15,545 nucleotides of DNA from Candidatus Competibacteraceae bacterium (lineage in GTDB: Bacteria > Pseudomonadota > Gammaproteobacteria > Competibacterales > Competibacteraceae): contig DPWB01000383.1 of the NCBI GenBank assembly GCA_003527885.1, forward strand, positions 1 to 15,545, read 5' to 3'. A model generated the notes under the pieces. It had not been told where the DNA came from and ran no database searches. It saw only the letters and a list, made by a program, of their open reading frames with translations. Shown here piece after piece: positions 1 through 7,614 of this stretch. A program made the translations under genes and the position numbers. Positions within the stretch are counted from its first letter, which is position 1. Every line of letters begins with the position of its first letter.

Positions 1-59
1 GACCACCGAGATCTACACTAGATCGCTCGTCGGCAGCGTCAGATGTGTATAAGAGACAG
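1..59 (+). other. Illumina Nextera adapter left on the contig end (artefact)
   Basis: Bases 1-18 match the 3' part of the Illumina P5 oligonucleotide. Bases 19-26 (TAGATCGC) match the i5 index N501/S501. Bases 27-40 match the Nextera read-1 linker, and bases 41-59 are the 19-bp Tn5 mosaic end AGATGTGTATAAGAGACAG. The pieces abut in library order with no mismatch that I can see. This is library DNA, not genome, and real sequence begins at base 60. Read on the minus strand, the mosaic end encodes the familiar adapter peptide LSLIHI. Confidence 0.97.
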
Positions 60-1744
60 ATGCTGCTGGACAGCATCGAGACCGGAATGGACAACACCAG
101 CCCCAACAACACCGGCGTCAACCACCAGAAGAATGCTGGCACATATTGATAGCTCAGCAGACCGACGGCGAGGCCGATCAAGGTGTGCCCGCCGTGGGCC
201 AGCGCGGCTTCCTTGAAACTGGTCATGTGGTCGCCGCGCTGCTGCGGCGGCCAGCCGACCGCGCGCCGCATCAAAATCGCCAGCACGAACTTGCTTTGAA
301 ACAACATCAACACCGGCGCGGTCAGCACCGAAAACACGGTTTCCAGCACCACGCTGGCCGCGGCGCCGACCATGCCGCCGTACGCCTCGCCCAGCTTGCG
401 GTCTTTCAACAGCAGCAGCAAGGCCAGCAGTTTGGGCAGGAACAGCATGGTCAGCGTCACCAGCAGCACGGTGGTCATTTCCACCGCGAACGAGACCGGC
501 CACACCGGCATCCAGTTTTCGCCGAAGAAATACACCATTTCGTGCTGGGTCTGGAGGAAGGCCTGGACGCCGGTGGCGATCAAAAACAACAGCCACAGCG
601 GCGAAGCGGCATAAGACATCACCCCCATCAGAAAGTGTATACGGCTGAGGCCGTTGAACCCGTGCGACAGCGCCAGCCGCAAATGCTGGAGGTTGCCCTG
701 ACACCAGCGCCGGTCGCGCTTGGCGTAATCGATCAGGGTCGGCGGGATTTCCTCGTAGCTGCCTTCCAGGTCGTAGGCCAGCCACACTTCCCAGCCCGCC
801 CGGCGCAGCAGGGCCGCTTCCACGAAGTCGTGGCTGAGGATCTCGCCGCCGAACGGCTCGCGCCCCGGCAGTTTCGGCAACCCGCAATGATCGAGGAACG
901 GCTGAATGCGGATGATGGCGTTATGGCCCCAGTAATTCCCTTCGCCCAACTGCCAAAAGTTCAGGCCGGCCGTGAACATCCGCCCGTAGATGCTGCCGGC
1001 GAATTGCAGGATGCGCGCGAACAGGGATTCGCGGTTGACCGGCACCGGTGGGGTCTGGATCAGCGCCGCCCTCGGATGGCATTCCATCAACCGCACCATT
1101 TCCACCAGGGTTTCGCCTTTCATGATGCTGTCGGCGTCGAGCACGATCATGTAGCGGTAGCGGCCGCCCCAGCGCGTGCAGAAATCTTCCAGGTTGCCGG
1201 TCTTGCGGCTGGTGTTCTCCGGGCGGTTCCGGTAGAAAATCCGCCCCTTGCCGTCGAGCTCGCGCACCATGTCTTGCCAGCGCAACTCCTCTTCCACCCA
1301 AACATCGGGATCGCGGGTATCGCTGAGAATGAAGATGTCGAACCGGTCGAGCTGCCCGGTATCCGCCAGCGAGCGGTTCACGGCGCGCAGGCCGGCGAAC
1401 ACCCGTTGCGAGTCCTCGTTGTAAATCGGCATCAGGATGGCGGTGCGCGGCGGCGCGGCCGGGTCCGGCGGTGTGCCGGGCTGGCGGGAAATCGCCCCGC
1501 GGTCGCGCCCGGTCAGCATCACCCAAAAGCCCAGTAGCGCGCTCCAAAACGAAATGCAGATCCAGGCGAACAGGATGGCGTACAGCAGCAGCAAGACCAG
1601 TTCGATCGGGCTGAGGCCGTCGGTGTGGAAGACGCTGACCAACAGGCCCATCGCGAGCAGCGTCGTGATGGCGACCAGCACGAAAAATACCGTCCGGCGC
1701 AAGGCGTGCCCGAGCGCTGGGGGAGTTTGAACGGAAGGGGTCAT
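60..1744 (-). CDS. opgH: Glucans biosynthesis glucosyltransferase OpgH (MdoH), C-terminus missing
   Basis: Inner-membrane glycosyltransferase family 2 enzyme that builds the beta-1,2-linked backbone of osmoregulated periplasmic glucans from UDP-glucose. About 561 residues are present. Two hydrophobic segments lie at about 18-38 and 47-73, followed by the cytoplasmic catalytic domain: PIYNED (106-111), LSDT (140-143), VLDADS (201-206), LSHDFVEA (303-310) and the R-x-x-RW acceptor motif in KRDRRWCQGN (342-351). Further membrane segments follow from about residue 370. The frame stays open into the adapter, so the gene is cut by the contig edge and not by a stop. The ATG at 1744 has GGGAAG upstream and lies 25 bases after the preceding gene's stop. 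E. coli OpgH (847 aa) has about 140 residues before its first membrane helix, but this protein has under 20. It is the last visible gene of the opgG operon. Confidence 0.95.
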
Positions 1745-1769
1745 GATACTTCCCGGTGAAAGGACGCCA

Positions 1770-2276
1770 TCAAGCGTCAGGCGTTTTTTGCCACAAGCGG
1801 CGGATTTCGCTGAGCACTGAAAATAGCTCGATCGGTTGGGCCGGCATGGCGCCGGGCACGGGCGGGGGCGTGGGTTCGGCCATAGCCTCACCCAGGGTCT
1901 CCCTCAGCGTGTCCCCTTCGCCGGGCGGGGCGAACAGCAGCTTGGGCCAATCCGGCGCGAGGCCGCTCAGTAGCGCGGCGCGCGCCGCGGCCAAGGCTTG
2001 CGGCGTCCGGGGCAAGTTCAGCGTCTGGGCCAGCCAGTCGCCCAACAGCTCGCCGGTGGCCAGCAGCGTGCGCCCCAGCGGATCGAGTCCGGCCGGCTCC
2101 GCGAGTTCATTGGCGCGCCGCAGCGCCTGTTCGCTCAAGGCGGCCACTTGCGCGGGATCGGTCACGCCCAGCATCCGCCAGTAAGCGCCGAGCCGGCCGA
2201 ACAGCAATTCGGTGGCGGGCTCGGTGGCGGGCGGGCCCAGATACGGGTGCGCCGCGCTTACTTTGCCACGGTCCAC
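1770..2276 (-). CDS. Hypothetical protein between opgG and opgH
   Basis: A 168-residue protein I do not recognise. The best start is GTG at 2276, inside the last codons of opgG, with GGAG six bases upstream. No ATG or GTG in this frame lies nearer the stop of opgG, so translational coupling to opgG is likely. The N-terminus has a short PATE repeat (PATEPATE). The middle (about 22-110) is Ala/Leu-rich and probably helical (GRLGAYWRMLGVTDPAQ, then ARAALLSGLAPDWPKLLF). A proline-rich linker (PTPPPVPGAMPAQP) precedes a short C-terminal helix ending LSEIRRLWQKTPDA. There is no signal peptide or membrane segment, so it is probably cytoplasmic. Its place in the operon suggests a role tied to glucan synthesis, but that is inference only. 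Upstream extension of the same frame overlaps opgG and is not considered coding. Confidence 0.7.
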   Translation of the reverse strand: MDRGKVSAAHPYLGPPATEPATELLFGRLGAYWRMLGVTDPAQVAALSEQALRRANELAEPAGLDPLGRTLLATGELLGDWLAQTLNLPRTPQALAAARAALLSGLAPDWPKLLFAPPGEGDTLRETLGEAMAEPTPPPVPGAMPAQPIELFSVLSEIRRLWQKTPDA

Positions 2277-3823
2277 TGGTAGCTCCAGGTTTCCGTCAGC
2301 ACGTCGTTGCCGAGTTTGAGAAAGCCCCGCAGTTCCGAAGGGTCGGTACCCTGTGGCAATAATTCGAACGATAAGCGCCAGCTGTTGCCGTGAGAGTTTT
2401 TCTGGACCACGACGTTCTTGATCTGGCCGGTCGAACCGCTGACCACCGCCTGTACGGGCGCATCGTTGGCCAGCTTGGCCAGCGCTTCGCCGCCGAAATC
2501 GATCACGAAGCGCCGGATGTCGGGATTGAGGTCGCCCGCGCCGCCCGCCCCGACCCGGCTGGCCAGCGTCCGGCCGCCCGGCGACAGGTTCGGCAGGTCG
2601 AGAAAGAACGACAGCCGATAGTTGAACTCCAGTTGCTGGCCCGCTTCGACCGGTCTTTCGGGGACCCAAAACGCGGCGATGTTATCGTAGCGCTCGGCGT
2701 CGCTGGGAATCTCGATCAACTCCACCGAACCCTTGCCCCAATCACCTTGCGGCTCGACCCACAGGCTGGGTCGCGTCTGGTAGTGGGCTTCCAGATCCTG
2801 GTAGTTGTCGAAAGCGCGATCCCGTTGCAGCAGGCCGAAGCCGCGCGGGTTGGTGTCCTGATAGGCGTTGATCCGCAGCCGCGGCGGGTTGTTCAGGGGG
2901 CGCCAAATCCACTCGCCGTTGCCGCTGGCCAACAGCAGGCCGTCGGAATCGTGCACCTGCGGGCGGAAGTCGTCGAAGAAGCGTTCGTTGAGCGCGCCGT
3001 GGAAAAACATGCTAGTCAGCGGCGCCACGCCGAATTTCTGGATTTTGTTGCGCGCGAACAGGCTGGTTTTGACATCGATTTGGGTCGCGACGCCCGGCCG
3101 GATAGCGAAACGGTAGGCGCCGGCGACGCTCTGGCTGTCCAGCAGGGCGTAGACGATCAGCTCGGTCGAATCCTTGGTGGGTTTTTCCAGCCAGAACTCA
3201 CGGAAATAGGGAAATTCCTCGGGTTTGGGCAGGCCGGTATCGAGAGCCAGACCACGGGCCGACAAGCCGTAATTTTGGCCTTGGCCGACCGCGCGAAAGT
3301 AGCTGGCGCCCAAAAAGACCGCGACCTCATCGTAGTGGCTGTCGGTGTGCAGCGGGTACAGCACCTTGAAGCCGGCGAACCCCAAGTCTTTGGGCAGGTT
3401 GTCCGGCACGGCGTTACGGCCGTAGTCGAACAGGTCGTTGGCGTATTCCACCGGCTTGCTCTCGCCGTCGGTGACCACGTTGATGGTGACTTGGCGGTTG
3501 AACAAAAACCCTAGCGGCGCAAACTGGATTTCAAAGGGCAGTCCGCTATCGCGCCACAGGCTTTTTTCGCCCTTGAAGCGGATATCCCGGTACTGGTCGT
3601 AATCCAGTTTGGCCAGGAAATCCGGCAGTTTGCCGGTGGGGTCCTGGTAGGGCTGGTTGGCCAGCACTTCGGCACGGCGGCGGATATCGACGAAATTGAA
3701 ACGCTTGGGCGGGGGTGTCGCGGCCGGAGTGGCTTCGGGAACGTTGGGCGCGCCAACGCTTGCCACCGGAGCGTAGCAAGCGCCCGCCAGCAAGTACAAA
3801 CTCAGCAAAATTCGAAGTTTCAC
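2258..3823 (-). CDS. opgG: Periplasmic glucans biosynthesis protein OpgG (MdoG)
   Basis: Periplasmic protein needed for making or branching osmoregulated periplasmic glucans made by OpgH. The mature part starts near FNFVDIRRRAEVLANQPY and shows the family features: a beta-sandwich rich in aromatic residues, EEFPYFREFWLEKP in the middle, SMFFHG, and QRDRAFDNYQDLEAHYQ in the C-terminal half, followed by PSLWVEP and an Ig-like end. From GTG at 3823 it is 521 residues, close to E. coli OpgG (511). This start has GGAG ten bases upstream and places a secretion signal (KLRILLSLYLLAGACYA) at the extreme N-terminus. The in-frame TTG at 3877 would add 18 polar residues ahead of the signal and lies almost at the predicted transcription start. 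The paralogue OpgD cannot be excluded, but the adjacent opgH favours OpgG. Confidence 0.93.
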   Translation of the reverse strand: MKLRILLSLYLLAGACYAPVASVGAPNVPEATPAATPPPKRFNFVDIRRRAEVLANQPYQDPTGKLPDFLAKLDYDQYRDIRFKGEKSLWRDSGLPFEIQFAPLGFLFNRQVTINVVTDGESKPVEYANDLFDYGRNAVPDNLPKDLGFAGFKVLYPLHTDSHYDEVAVFLGASYFRAVGQGQNYGLSARGLALDTGLPKPEEFPYFREFWLEKPTKDSTELIVYALLDSQSVAGAYRFAIRPGVATQIDVKTSLFARNKIQKFGVAPLTSMFFHGALNERFFDDFRPQVHDSDGLLLASGNGEWIWRPLNNPPRLRINAYQDTNPRGFGLLQRDRAFDNYQDLEAHYQTRPSLWVEPQGDWGKGSVELIEIPSDAERYDNIAAFWVPERPVEAGQQLEFNYRLSFFLDLPNLSPGGRTLASRVGAGGAGDLNPDIRRFVIDFGGEALAKLANDAPVQAVVSGSTGQIKNVVVQKNSHGNSWRLSFELLPQGTDPSELRGFLKLGNDVLTETWSYQWTVAK

Positions 3824-3884
3824 GGCGTTACGGCTCCGTCGGTGAGGTATCCGTGCAGTTTTGGAGACTAGCGTCAAACACAGT

Positions 3885-3913
3885 ATTGTATTGCTGTTCG
3901 GGTATTCCGACCA
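3885..3913 (-). promoter_or_regulatory. Possible promoter of the opgG operon
   Basis: On the minus strand, TACAAT at 3885-3890 matches five of six bases of a sigma-70 -10 box. A poor -35 (TGGTCG, 3908-3913) lies 17 bases upstream. Transcription would begin near 3878, about 55 bases before the GTG of opgG. That would rule out the TTG at 3877 as the start. The -35 is weak, so this is tentative. Confidence 0.3.
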
Positions 3914-4054
3914 TCTCGGCGCGCGGGATCGGGTGAAAGCCTGCGGGTATAGGGCGCCGCCAAAACCCGCCGCGCCATCGAGATCGACCGAACTACACGG
4001 GGTTTTACCGGCCGCTGACCGCGCCTAATCATAGCCGAGCCTTTCCGCCAACTT

Positions 4055-4840
4055 ATGACTTTTTCTCAAGAATTTCACTACGTCGCGCTGCTGTTGCTCG
4101 GCGTCCTGGCGACTTACGCCACGGTGGGCTTGATTTTCTGGCTCATCAATTCGCCGCGCACCCGTCCCGCTTTTCGCGTCCTGACCAACGTTTCACCGCA
4201 ACTGGTCGCGATCATCGGGCTGCTGTTCGGGTTGTACATGGCTTTTTTCGCCAATGATATCTGGAATATTCGCGATCGGGCGCAGACCATGATCTTGCAG
4301 GAAGCCGACGGCCTGCACGGTCTGCTCGATATCGCCCAAAGCTTGCCGGCCGATGTCGGTGCGCCGCTCGCCGCCGCCGTGCGCGCCTATGTCGGAGCGA
4401 CGGTGCGGGAATGGCCGCTGCTGGCGCGGGGGGAAAGCAGCCCGCGGGCGCGCGATTTGTTGCGTCAAATGAGCCACCTTGCGCTGGGCGAAGCGCTGAC
4501 CGGCCGCTTGGGCGCCGGACCCCAGTATGCGCTGGCGCAGAATCTGGAGAAGGCGCGCTCGGCGCGCTACCACCGGTTAGCCTTGAGCCAGCGGCGCGGC
4601 GACCCGTTGAAGTGGTTTGCGGTAGCCTGTCTGGGAACGCTGACCTTGCTGTCGGTGGGACTGGTCCACCTGGATAACTGGCGCTCGCAGCTGGCGGCGA
4701 TGCTCATTTACGCCTCCGCCATTTCGGTCGGTTTCACCGCCGCGTATCTGGAGCGCAGCCCCTTTCAGGTGTTCGTGGTCAGCGCCTGGCCCATCGCCGA
4801 GCTGATCGATCGGGCGCCGTTGTCGGGTGGTATGGAATGA
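4055..4840 (+). CDS. DUF4239 (bestrophin-like) integral membrane protein
   Basis: A 261-residue inner-membrane protein with four predicted helices: about 9-31, 48-67, 186-206 and 213-232. A soluble helical region of about 115 residues lies between helices 2 and 3. The arrangement, the FFANDIWN...QEADGLHGLL stretch after helix 2 and the closing RSPFQVFVVSAWPIAEL are typical of the DUF4239 family, which is distantly related to bestrophin anion channels. The function of this bacterial family is not established. It stands alone, divergent from opgG across 231 bases and convergent with nadA, whose stop is 52 bases away. The ATG at 4055 gives the first membrane helix immediately. I see no clear Shine-Dalgarno sequence before it. 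Confidence 0.8.
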   Translation: MTFSQEFHYVALLLLGVLATYATVGLIFWLINSPRTRPAFRVLTNVSPQLVAIIGLLFGLYMAFFANDIWNIRDRAQTMILQEADGLHGLLDIAQSLPADVGAPLAAAVRAYVGATVREWPLLARGESSPRARDLLRQMSHLALGEALTGRLGAGPQYALAQNLEKARSARYHRLALSQRRGDPLKWFAVACLGTLTLLSVGLVHLDNWRSQLAAMLIYASAISVGFTAAYLERSPFQVFVVSAWPIAELIDRAPLSGGME

Positions 4841-4892
4841 TTTCGAAGTCGAGCCGTCACCGGGGGTCGGGCGGCGACGGCGGTTCCGGCGT

Positions 4893-5975
4893 TCAGGCGT
4901 CGTTGTTGCCCAGCACGACGCGCTTGCGCTGCTTGGCGAATTCCAGCAAGCGGCGGATCGGCAGGGCCGCTCGCTCGCGGATCGCTTCGCCGATGTGGAT
5001 TTCGTTCGCGCCGGTTTCCAGCACCCGCGCCAGATTGCGCAAACCGTTCATCGCCATCCACGGGCAATGCGCGCAACTGACGCAGGTGGCGCCCTTGCCG
5101 GCGACCGGCGCTTCCAAAAAGGTCTTGCCCGGCGCGACCTGCTGCATCTTGTGAAACAGCCCGTTGTCGGTGGCGACGATGAATTTGGTCGCCGGCAGCT
5201 GCCGCGCGGCCTCGACCAACGCGGTGGTCGAACCCACCACATCCGCCTGGGCGATCACGTCCAGCGGCGATTCCGGGTGGACCAATACCTTGGCGTCGGG
5301 ATGTTGGGCGCGCAGCTTGCGCAACCCGTCGGCCTTGAAGGCTTCGTGCACCACGCAAGCGGCCCCCCACAACAGCATGTCCGCGCCGGTTTCCCGCTGG
5401 ATGTAAGCGCCCAGATGGCGGTCCGGCGCCCAGATCAATTTTTCTCCGCGTCCGGCCAGATGGCGGATCAGCTCCAGGGCGATGCCCGAGGTCACCACCC
5501 AGTCGGAACGGGCCTTCACCGCCGCGCTGGTGTTGGCGTAGACCACCACCGTCCGGTCGGGGTATTGGTCGCAGAACGCGGCGAACTCGTCGGCCGGACA
5601 ACCCAGATCCAGCGAGCATTCGGCCTGTAGGTCCGGCATCAGCACCCGCTTCTCGGGATTGAGAATCTTGGCGGTTTCGCCCATGAACCGCACGCCGGCC
5701 ACGATCAGGGTCTTCGATTGGCACTCGGTGCCGAAGCGGGCCATGTCCAGCGAATCCGAAACGTAACCGCCGGTGGCGTCGGCCAGCTCCTGCAATTCCG
5801 GCGAGGTGTAGTAATGGGCGACCAGGGTGGCGTCTTGCTCGACGAGCAGGCGCTTGATCTTGGCGACCAGCTTTTCGCGTTCGGGCGCCTCCAGCGTTTC
5901 GACCACGGTGGGCGGCACTTGCACGGGCGACAAGCGACGGTCTTTCACGACAATCGGGGCAACGGCAGCATTCAT
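4893..5975 (-). CDS. nadA: Quinolinate synthase NadA
   Basis: A 360-residue [4Fe-4S] enzyme that condenses iminoaspartate with dihydroxyacetone phosphate to give quinolinate, the second step of de novo NAD synthesis from aspartate. The three cluster cysteines are C120 ([11 protein letters not shown]), C207 (AACVVHEAF) and C304 ([13 protein letters not shown]). Each is offset by seven from E. coli C113, C200 and C297. The HYY motif (54-56), NTSAAVKA (148-155), HPES (233-236) and GSTTAL (248-253) are also present. The start is ATG at 5975 with GGAG seven bases upstream. It follows nrtR on the same strand with a 30-base gap and has no room for its own promoter, so the two are probably one transcript controlled at the nrtR promoter. 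Confidence 0.97.
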   Translation of the reverse strand: MNAAVAPIVVKDRRLSPVQVPPTVVETLEAPEREKLVAKIKRLLVEQDATLVAHYYTSPELQELADATGGYVSDSLDMARFGTECQSKTLIVAGVRFMGETAKILNPEKRVLMPDLQAECSLDLGCPADEFAAFCDQYPDRTVVVYANTSAAVKARSDWVVTSGIALELIRHLAGRGEKLIWAPDRHLGAYIQRETGADMLLWGAACVVHEAFKADGLRKLRAQHPDAKVLVHPESPLDVIAQADVVGSTTALVEAARQLPATKFIVATDNGLFHKMQQVAPGKTFLEAPVAGKGATCVSCAHCPWMAMNGLRNLARVLETGANEIHIGEAIRERAALPIRRLLEFAKQRKRVVLGNNDA

Positions 5976-6005
5976 GGGTGTTCTCCGGCGACCGGGGCGG
6001 TCGCG

Positions 6006-6650
6006 TCACTTGATGAAGTCAACTTGACCGGGGCGCTTGGCCCGGTACAACCGGGCCGGGCGATGGCCGCCGCTGCGCGCCATTTCCCCGGTCGCCTCAA
6101 TGCAGTCCAGCGCCAGAATCCGCTTGCGGAAATTACGCTTGTCCAAAGGTTCGCCCAAAATGGTTTCGTTGACCGCCTGCAACTCGCTCAGCGTGAACCG
6201 CTCCGGCATCAGTTGCAGCGCGATGGTCGAATACGCCAGCTTGGAGGCCAGCCGCCGGTGGGCCAAGCCGACGATATCGGCGTGATCCGACCGCAAATCC
6301 GCCAGCGCCTCCGCGGAAATCCAGGCCGTTGCGGCGCCGGATGCCGCGGGGCCGGCCGCTAGGGCGCCGGTGGGAACCAGGGCGTAATAGGCCACTGCGA
6401 CCGCCAGTGTTCCAACGCCCTGGCGCGGTCGACCGAAGGTGTAAAGCTGCTCCAGATAGACCTCGCCCAAGCCGGTTTGCTCGGTCAGGTGGCGGCTGGC
6501 GGCCGTATCCAGATTTTCGCCGGCCCCGAGAGAGCCGCCGGGCAATCGCCAACCCGCCGGCTGTCGCACCACCAGTATTTCCAACCGCTCGGCGCGGATG
6601 GCGAAGGGCACAACATCGGTGCTCAGGGTTAGGGAGACAGGGCCGGCCAT
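6006..6650 (-). CDS. nrtR: NrtR-type Nudix-related transcriptional regulator of NAD metabolism
   Basis: A 214-residue repressor-type regulator. It has an N-terminal Nudix fold (about 5-130) and a C-terminal winged helix (about 145-205) carrying the family signature FTLSELQAVNETILGEPLDKR followed by NFRKRIL. The Nudix box at 39-61 keeps the G, first E, R and final G, but two of the metal-binding glutamates are changed (H54, Q58). This fits the known NrtR pattern of sensing ADP-ribose or related NAD metabolites rather than hydrolysing them. YTFGRPRQG (70-78) and VAYYALV (86-92) are also typical. ATG at 6650 has GGAA at good spacing; GTG at 6653 is an alternative. It lies directly upstream of nadA, the expected target, with paired operators in its own promoter. 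Confidence 0.9.
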   Translation of the reverse strand: MAGPVSLTLSTDVVPFAIRAERLEILVVRQPAGWRLPGGSLGAGENLDTAASRHLTEQTGLGEVYLEQLYTFGRPRQGVGTLAVAVAYYALVPTGALAAGPAASGAATAWISAEALADLRSDHADIVGLAHRRLASKLAYSTIALQLMPERFTLSELQAVNETILGEPLDKRNFRKRILALDCIEATGEMARSGGHRPARLYRAKRPGQVDFIK

Positions 6651-6666
6651 CACTCGGTTCCGACAT

Positions 6667-6683
6667 GGTGTAAAAATTACACC
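6667..6683. promoter_or_regulatory. Probable NrtR operator 1
   Basis: A perfect palindrome with seven-base arms, GGTGTAA and TTACACC, around a three-base AAA centre. Its core is GTGT-N7-ACAC. It covers the predicted transcription start of nrtR-nadA, where a bound dimer would block RNA polymerase. The position and the regulator next door point to NrtR; binding is inferred. Confidence 0.75.
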
Positions 6684-6685
6684 TT

Positions 6686-6714
6686 ATGTTAGTGTCTCAT
6701 TAACACTATTACAA
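6686..6714 (-). promoter_or_regulatory. Probable promoter of nrtR-nadA
   Basis: On the minus strand, TTGTAA (6709-6714) as -35 and TAACAT (6686-6691) as -10 are exactly 17 bases apart. Each matches four of six sigma-70 consensus bases. The start point would fall near 6679. One palindrome lies in the spacer and the other over the start point, the expected layout for autoregulated repression. Confidence 0.55.
6690..6708. promoter_or_regulatory. Probable NrtR operator 2
   Basis: An inverted repeat with six-base arms TAGTGT and ACACTA and a seven-base spacer. Its core is GTGT-N7-ACAC, the same geometry as the neighbouring palindrome, and the centres are 24 bases apart. It sits between the -35 and -10 boxes of the nrtR promoter. 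Confidence 0.65.
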
Positions 6715-6831
6715 GTACCTGACAGACAATTTTCAGAATGGTGAAGGTGAAAAAAACCGGGATCGAGCATATTTCGTTAGAATGGTCCGGCGCGCTAAAG
6801 CACCATAAAAAATGCCCTGGAGAAACTGACG

Positions 6832-7512
6832 ATGAGCACCCGACAGGAAACGGTGGTATTGGTCCACGGCTTGTACGTTCACGGGCTGTGGATGTGCCTG
6901 TTGGAGTCGTGGCTGGAGCAGTCGGGCTATCGGACGGTGAACTATTCCTATCCGACCATGACCCGGTCGCCGGCGGAAAACGCGGCCACCTTGCAAGGCC
7001 TGCTCGAGCGCGTGGACACGCCGGTGGTCCATTTTCTGGCGCACAGCATGGGCGGTTTGGTGGTGCGCTATTTGTTCCACGACCATCCAAAGCAGAAGCC
7101 GGGTCGGGTGGTGACGCTGGGTACGCCGCACCAGGGCAGCTATGCCGCGCGGATCATGCGCGATCTCGGGCTCGATTTCTGTGTGGGCCGGGGCCTGGAA
7201 GGCGGCTTGTTAGGCGACGCGCCGACCTGGACCGCACCGAATCAACTGGGCTCCATCGCCGGCACCTTGAACATCGGCTTCGGGTTGCTGTTTCCCGCCA
7301 TGCCGGAGCCGTCCGATGGGCTGATCGCGGTGGTCGAAACCCAGTTGTCCGGCATGGTCGATCACATTTGTCTACCGGTTTCCCACATGCAAATGCTGGT
7401 GGACCCGACCGCAATGGCGCAGGCCGGTGCATTTTTCGCCACCGGACGGTTCCGCCATCACAAGCCGATCCCGTCTGCCGGCGGACAGGAACACGTTAAA
7501 AGCACCCCATAA
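6832..7512 (+). CDS. Alpha/beta-hydrolase, small lipase/esterase-like
   Basis: A 226-residue serine hydrolase of the lipase or PGAP1-like group. Seen in the sequence are the oxyanion-hole HG at 12-13 (VLVHGLYVHG), the nucleophile elbow AHSMGG with S72, GTPHQGS at 97-103 typical of lipases, a probable acid D162 (SDGLIAV) and a probable catalytic H185 (VSHMQML). No signal peptide is visible, so it is probably cytoplasmic. The start ATG has GGAG eight to nine bases upstream. It is divergent from nrtR, and the two NrtR operators lie about 125-165 bases upstream, so shared control is possible but unproven. The substrate cannot be told from sequence. The C-terminal 20 residues are polar and look unstructured. 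Confidence 0.85.
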   Translation: MSTRQETVVLVHGLYVHGLWMCLLESWLEQSGYRTVNYSYPTMTRSPAENAATLQGLLERVDTPVVHFLAHSMGGLVVRYLFHDHPKQKPGRVVTLGTPHQGSYAARIMRDLGLDFCVGRGLEGGLLGDAPTWTAPNQLGSIAGTLNIGFGLLFPAMPEPSDGLIAVVETQLSGMVDHICLPVSHMQMLVDPTAMAQAGAFFATGRFRHHKPIPSAGGQEHVKSTP

Positions 7513-7614
7513 AAGCACCGAAAGTACCGCTCGGGAGAGCTCGTTTGAAGGCGCCGACCCTACAGGCAGGGGCTGGCTATGCTTGGCTGTTCGCTTAGAG
7601 CGCCCGACCACCCC

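Noticed and set aside
39..887. Minus-strand open frame ending in LSLIHI
   Set aside because: It is a shadow frame of opgH, Arg/Ala-rich with no family motif, and its end is read from the adapter.
146..1537. Long plus-strand open frame opposite opgH
   Set aside because: The frame is antisense to a well-supported glycosyltransferase; its His/Gln-rich, low-complexity product is typical of a GC-rich shadow.
2277..2669. Upstream extension of the small gene between opgG and opgH
   Set aside because: It overlaps opgG out of frame and reads as Arg/Gly-rich shadow; the GTG at 2276 has the Shine-Dalgarno.
2390..3514. Plus-strand open frame opposite opgG
   Set aside because: Antisense shadow of a clear family member, with no recognisable domain.
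3824..3877. TTG at 3877 as the opgG start
   Set aside because: It puts 18 polar residues before the signal peptide and coincides with the predicted transcription start; the GTG at 3823 is better placed.
4765..6009. Minus-strand 414-residue open frame over nadA
   Set aside because: It is an out-of-frame shadow of nadA; the nadA frame has all cluster cysteines.
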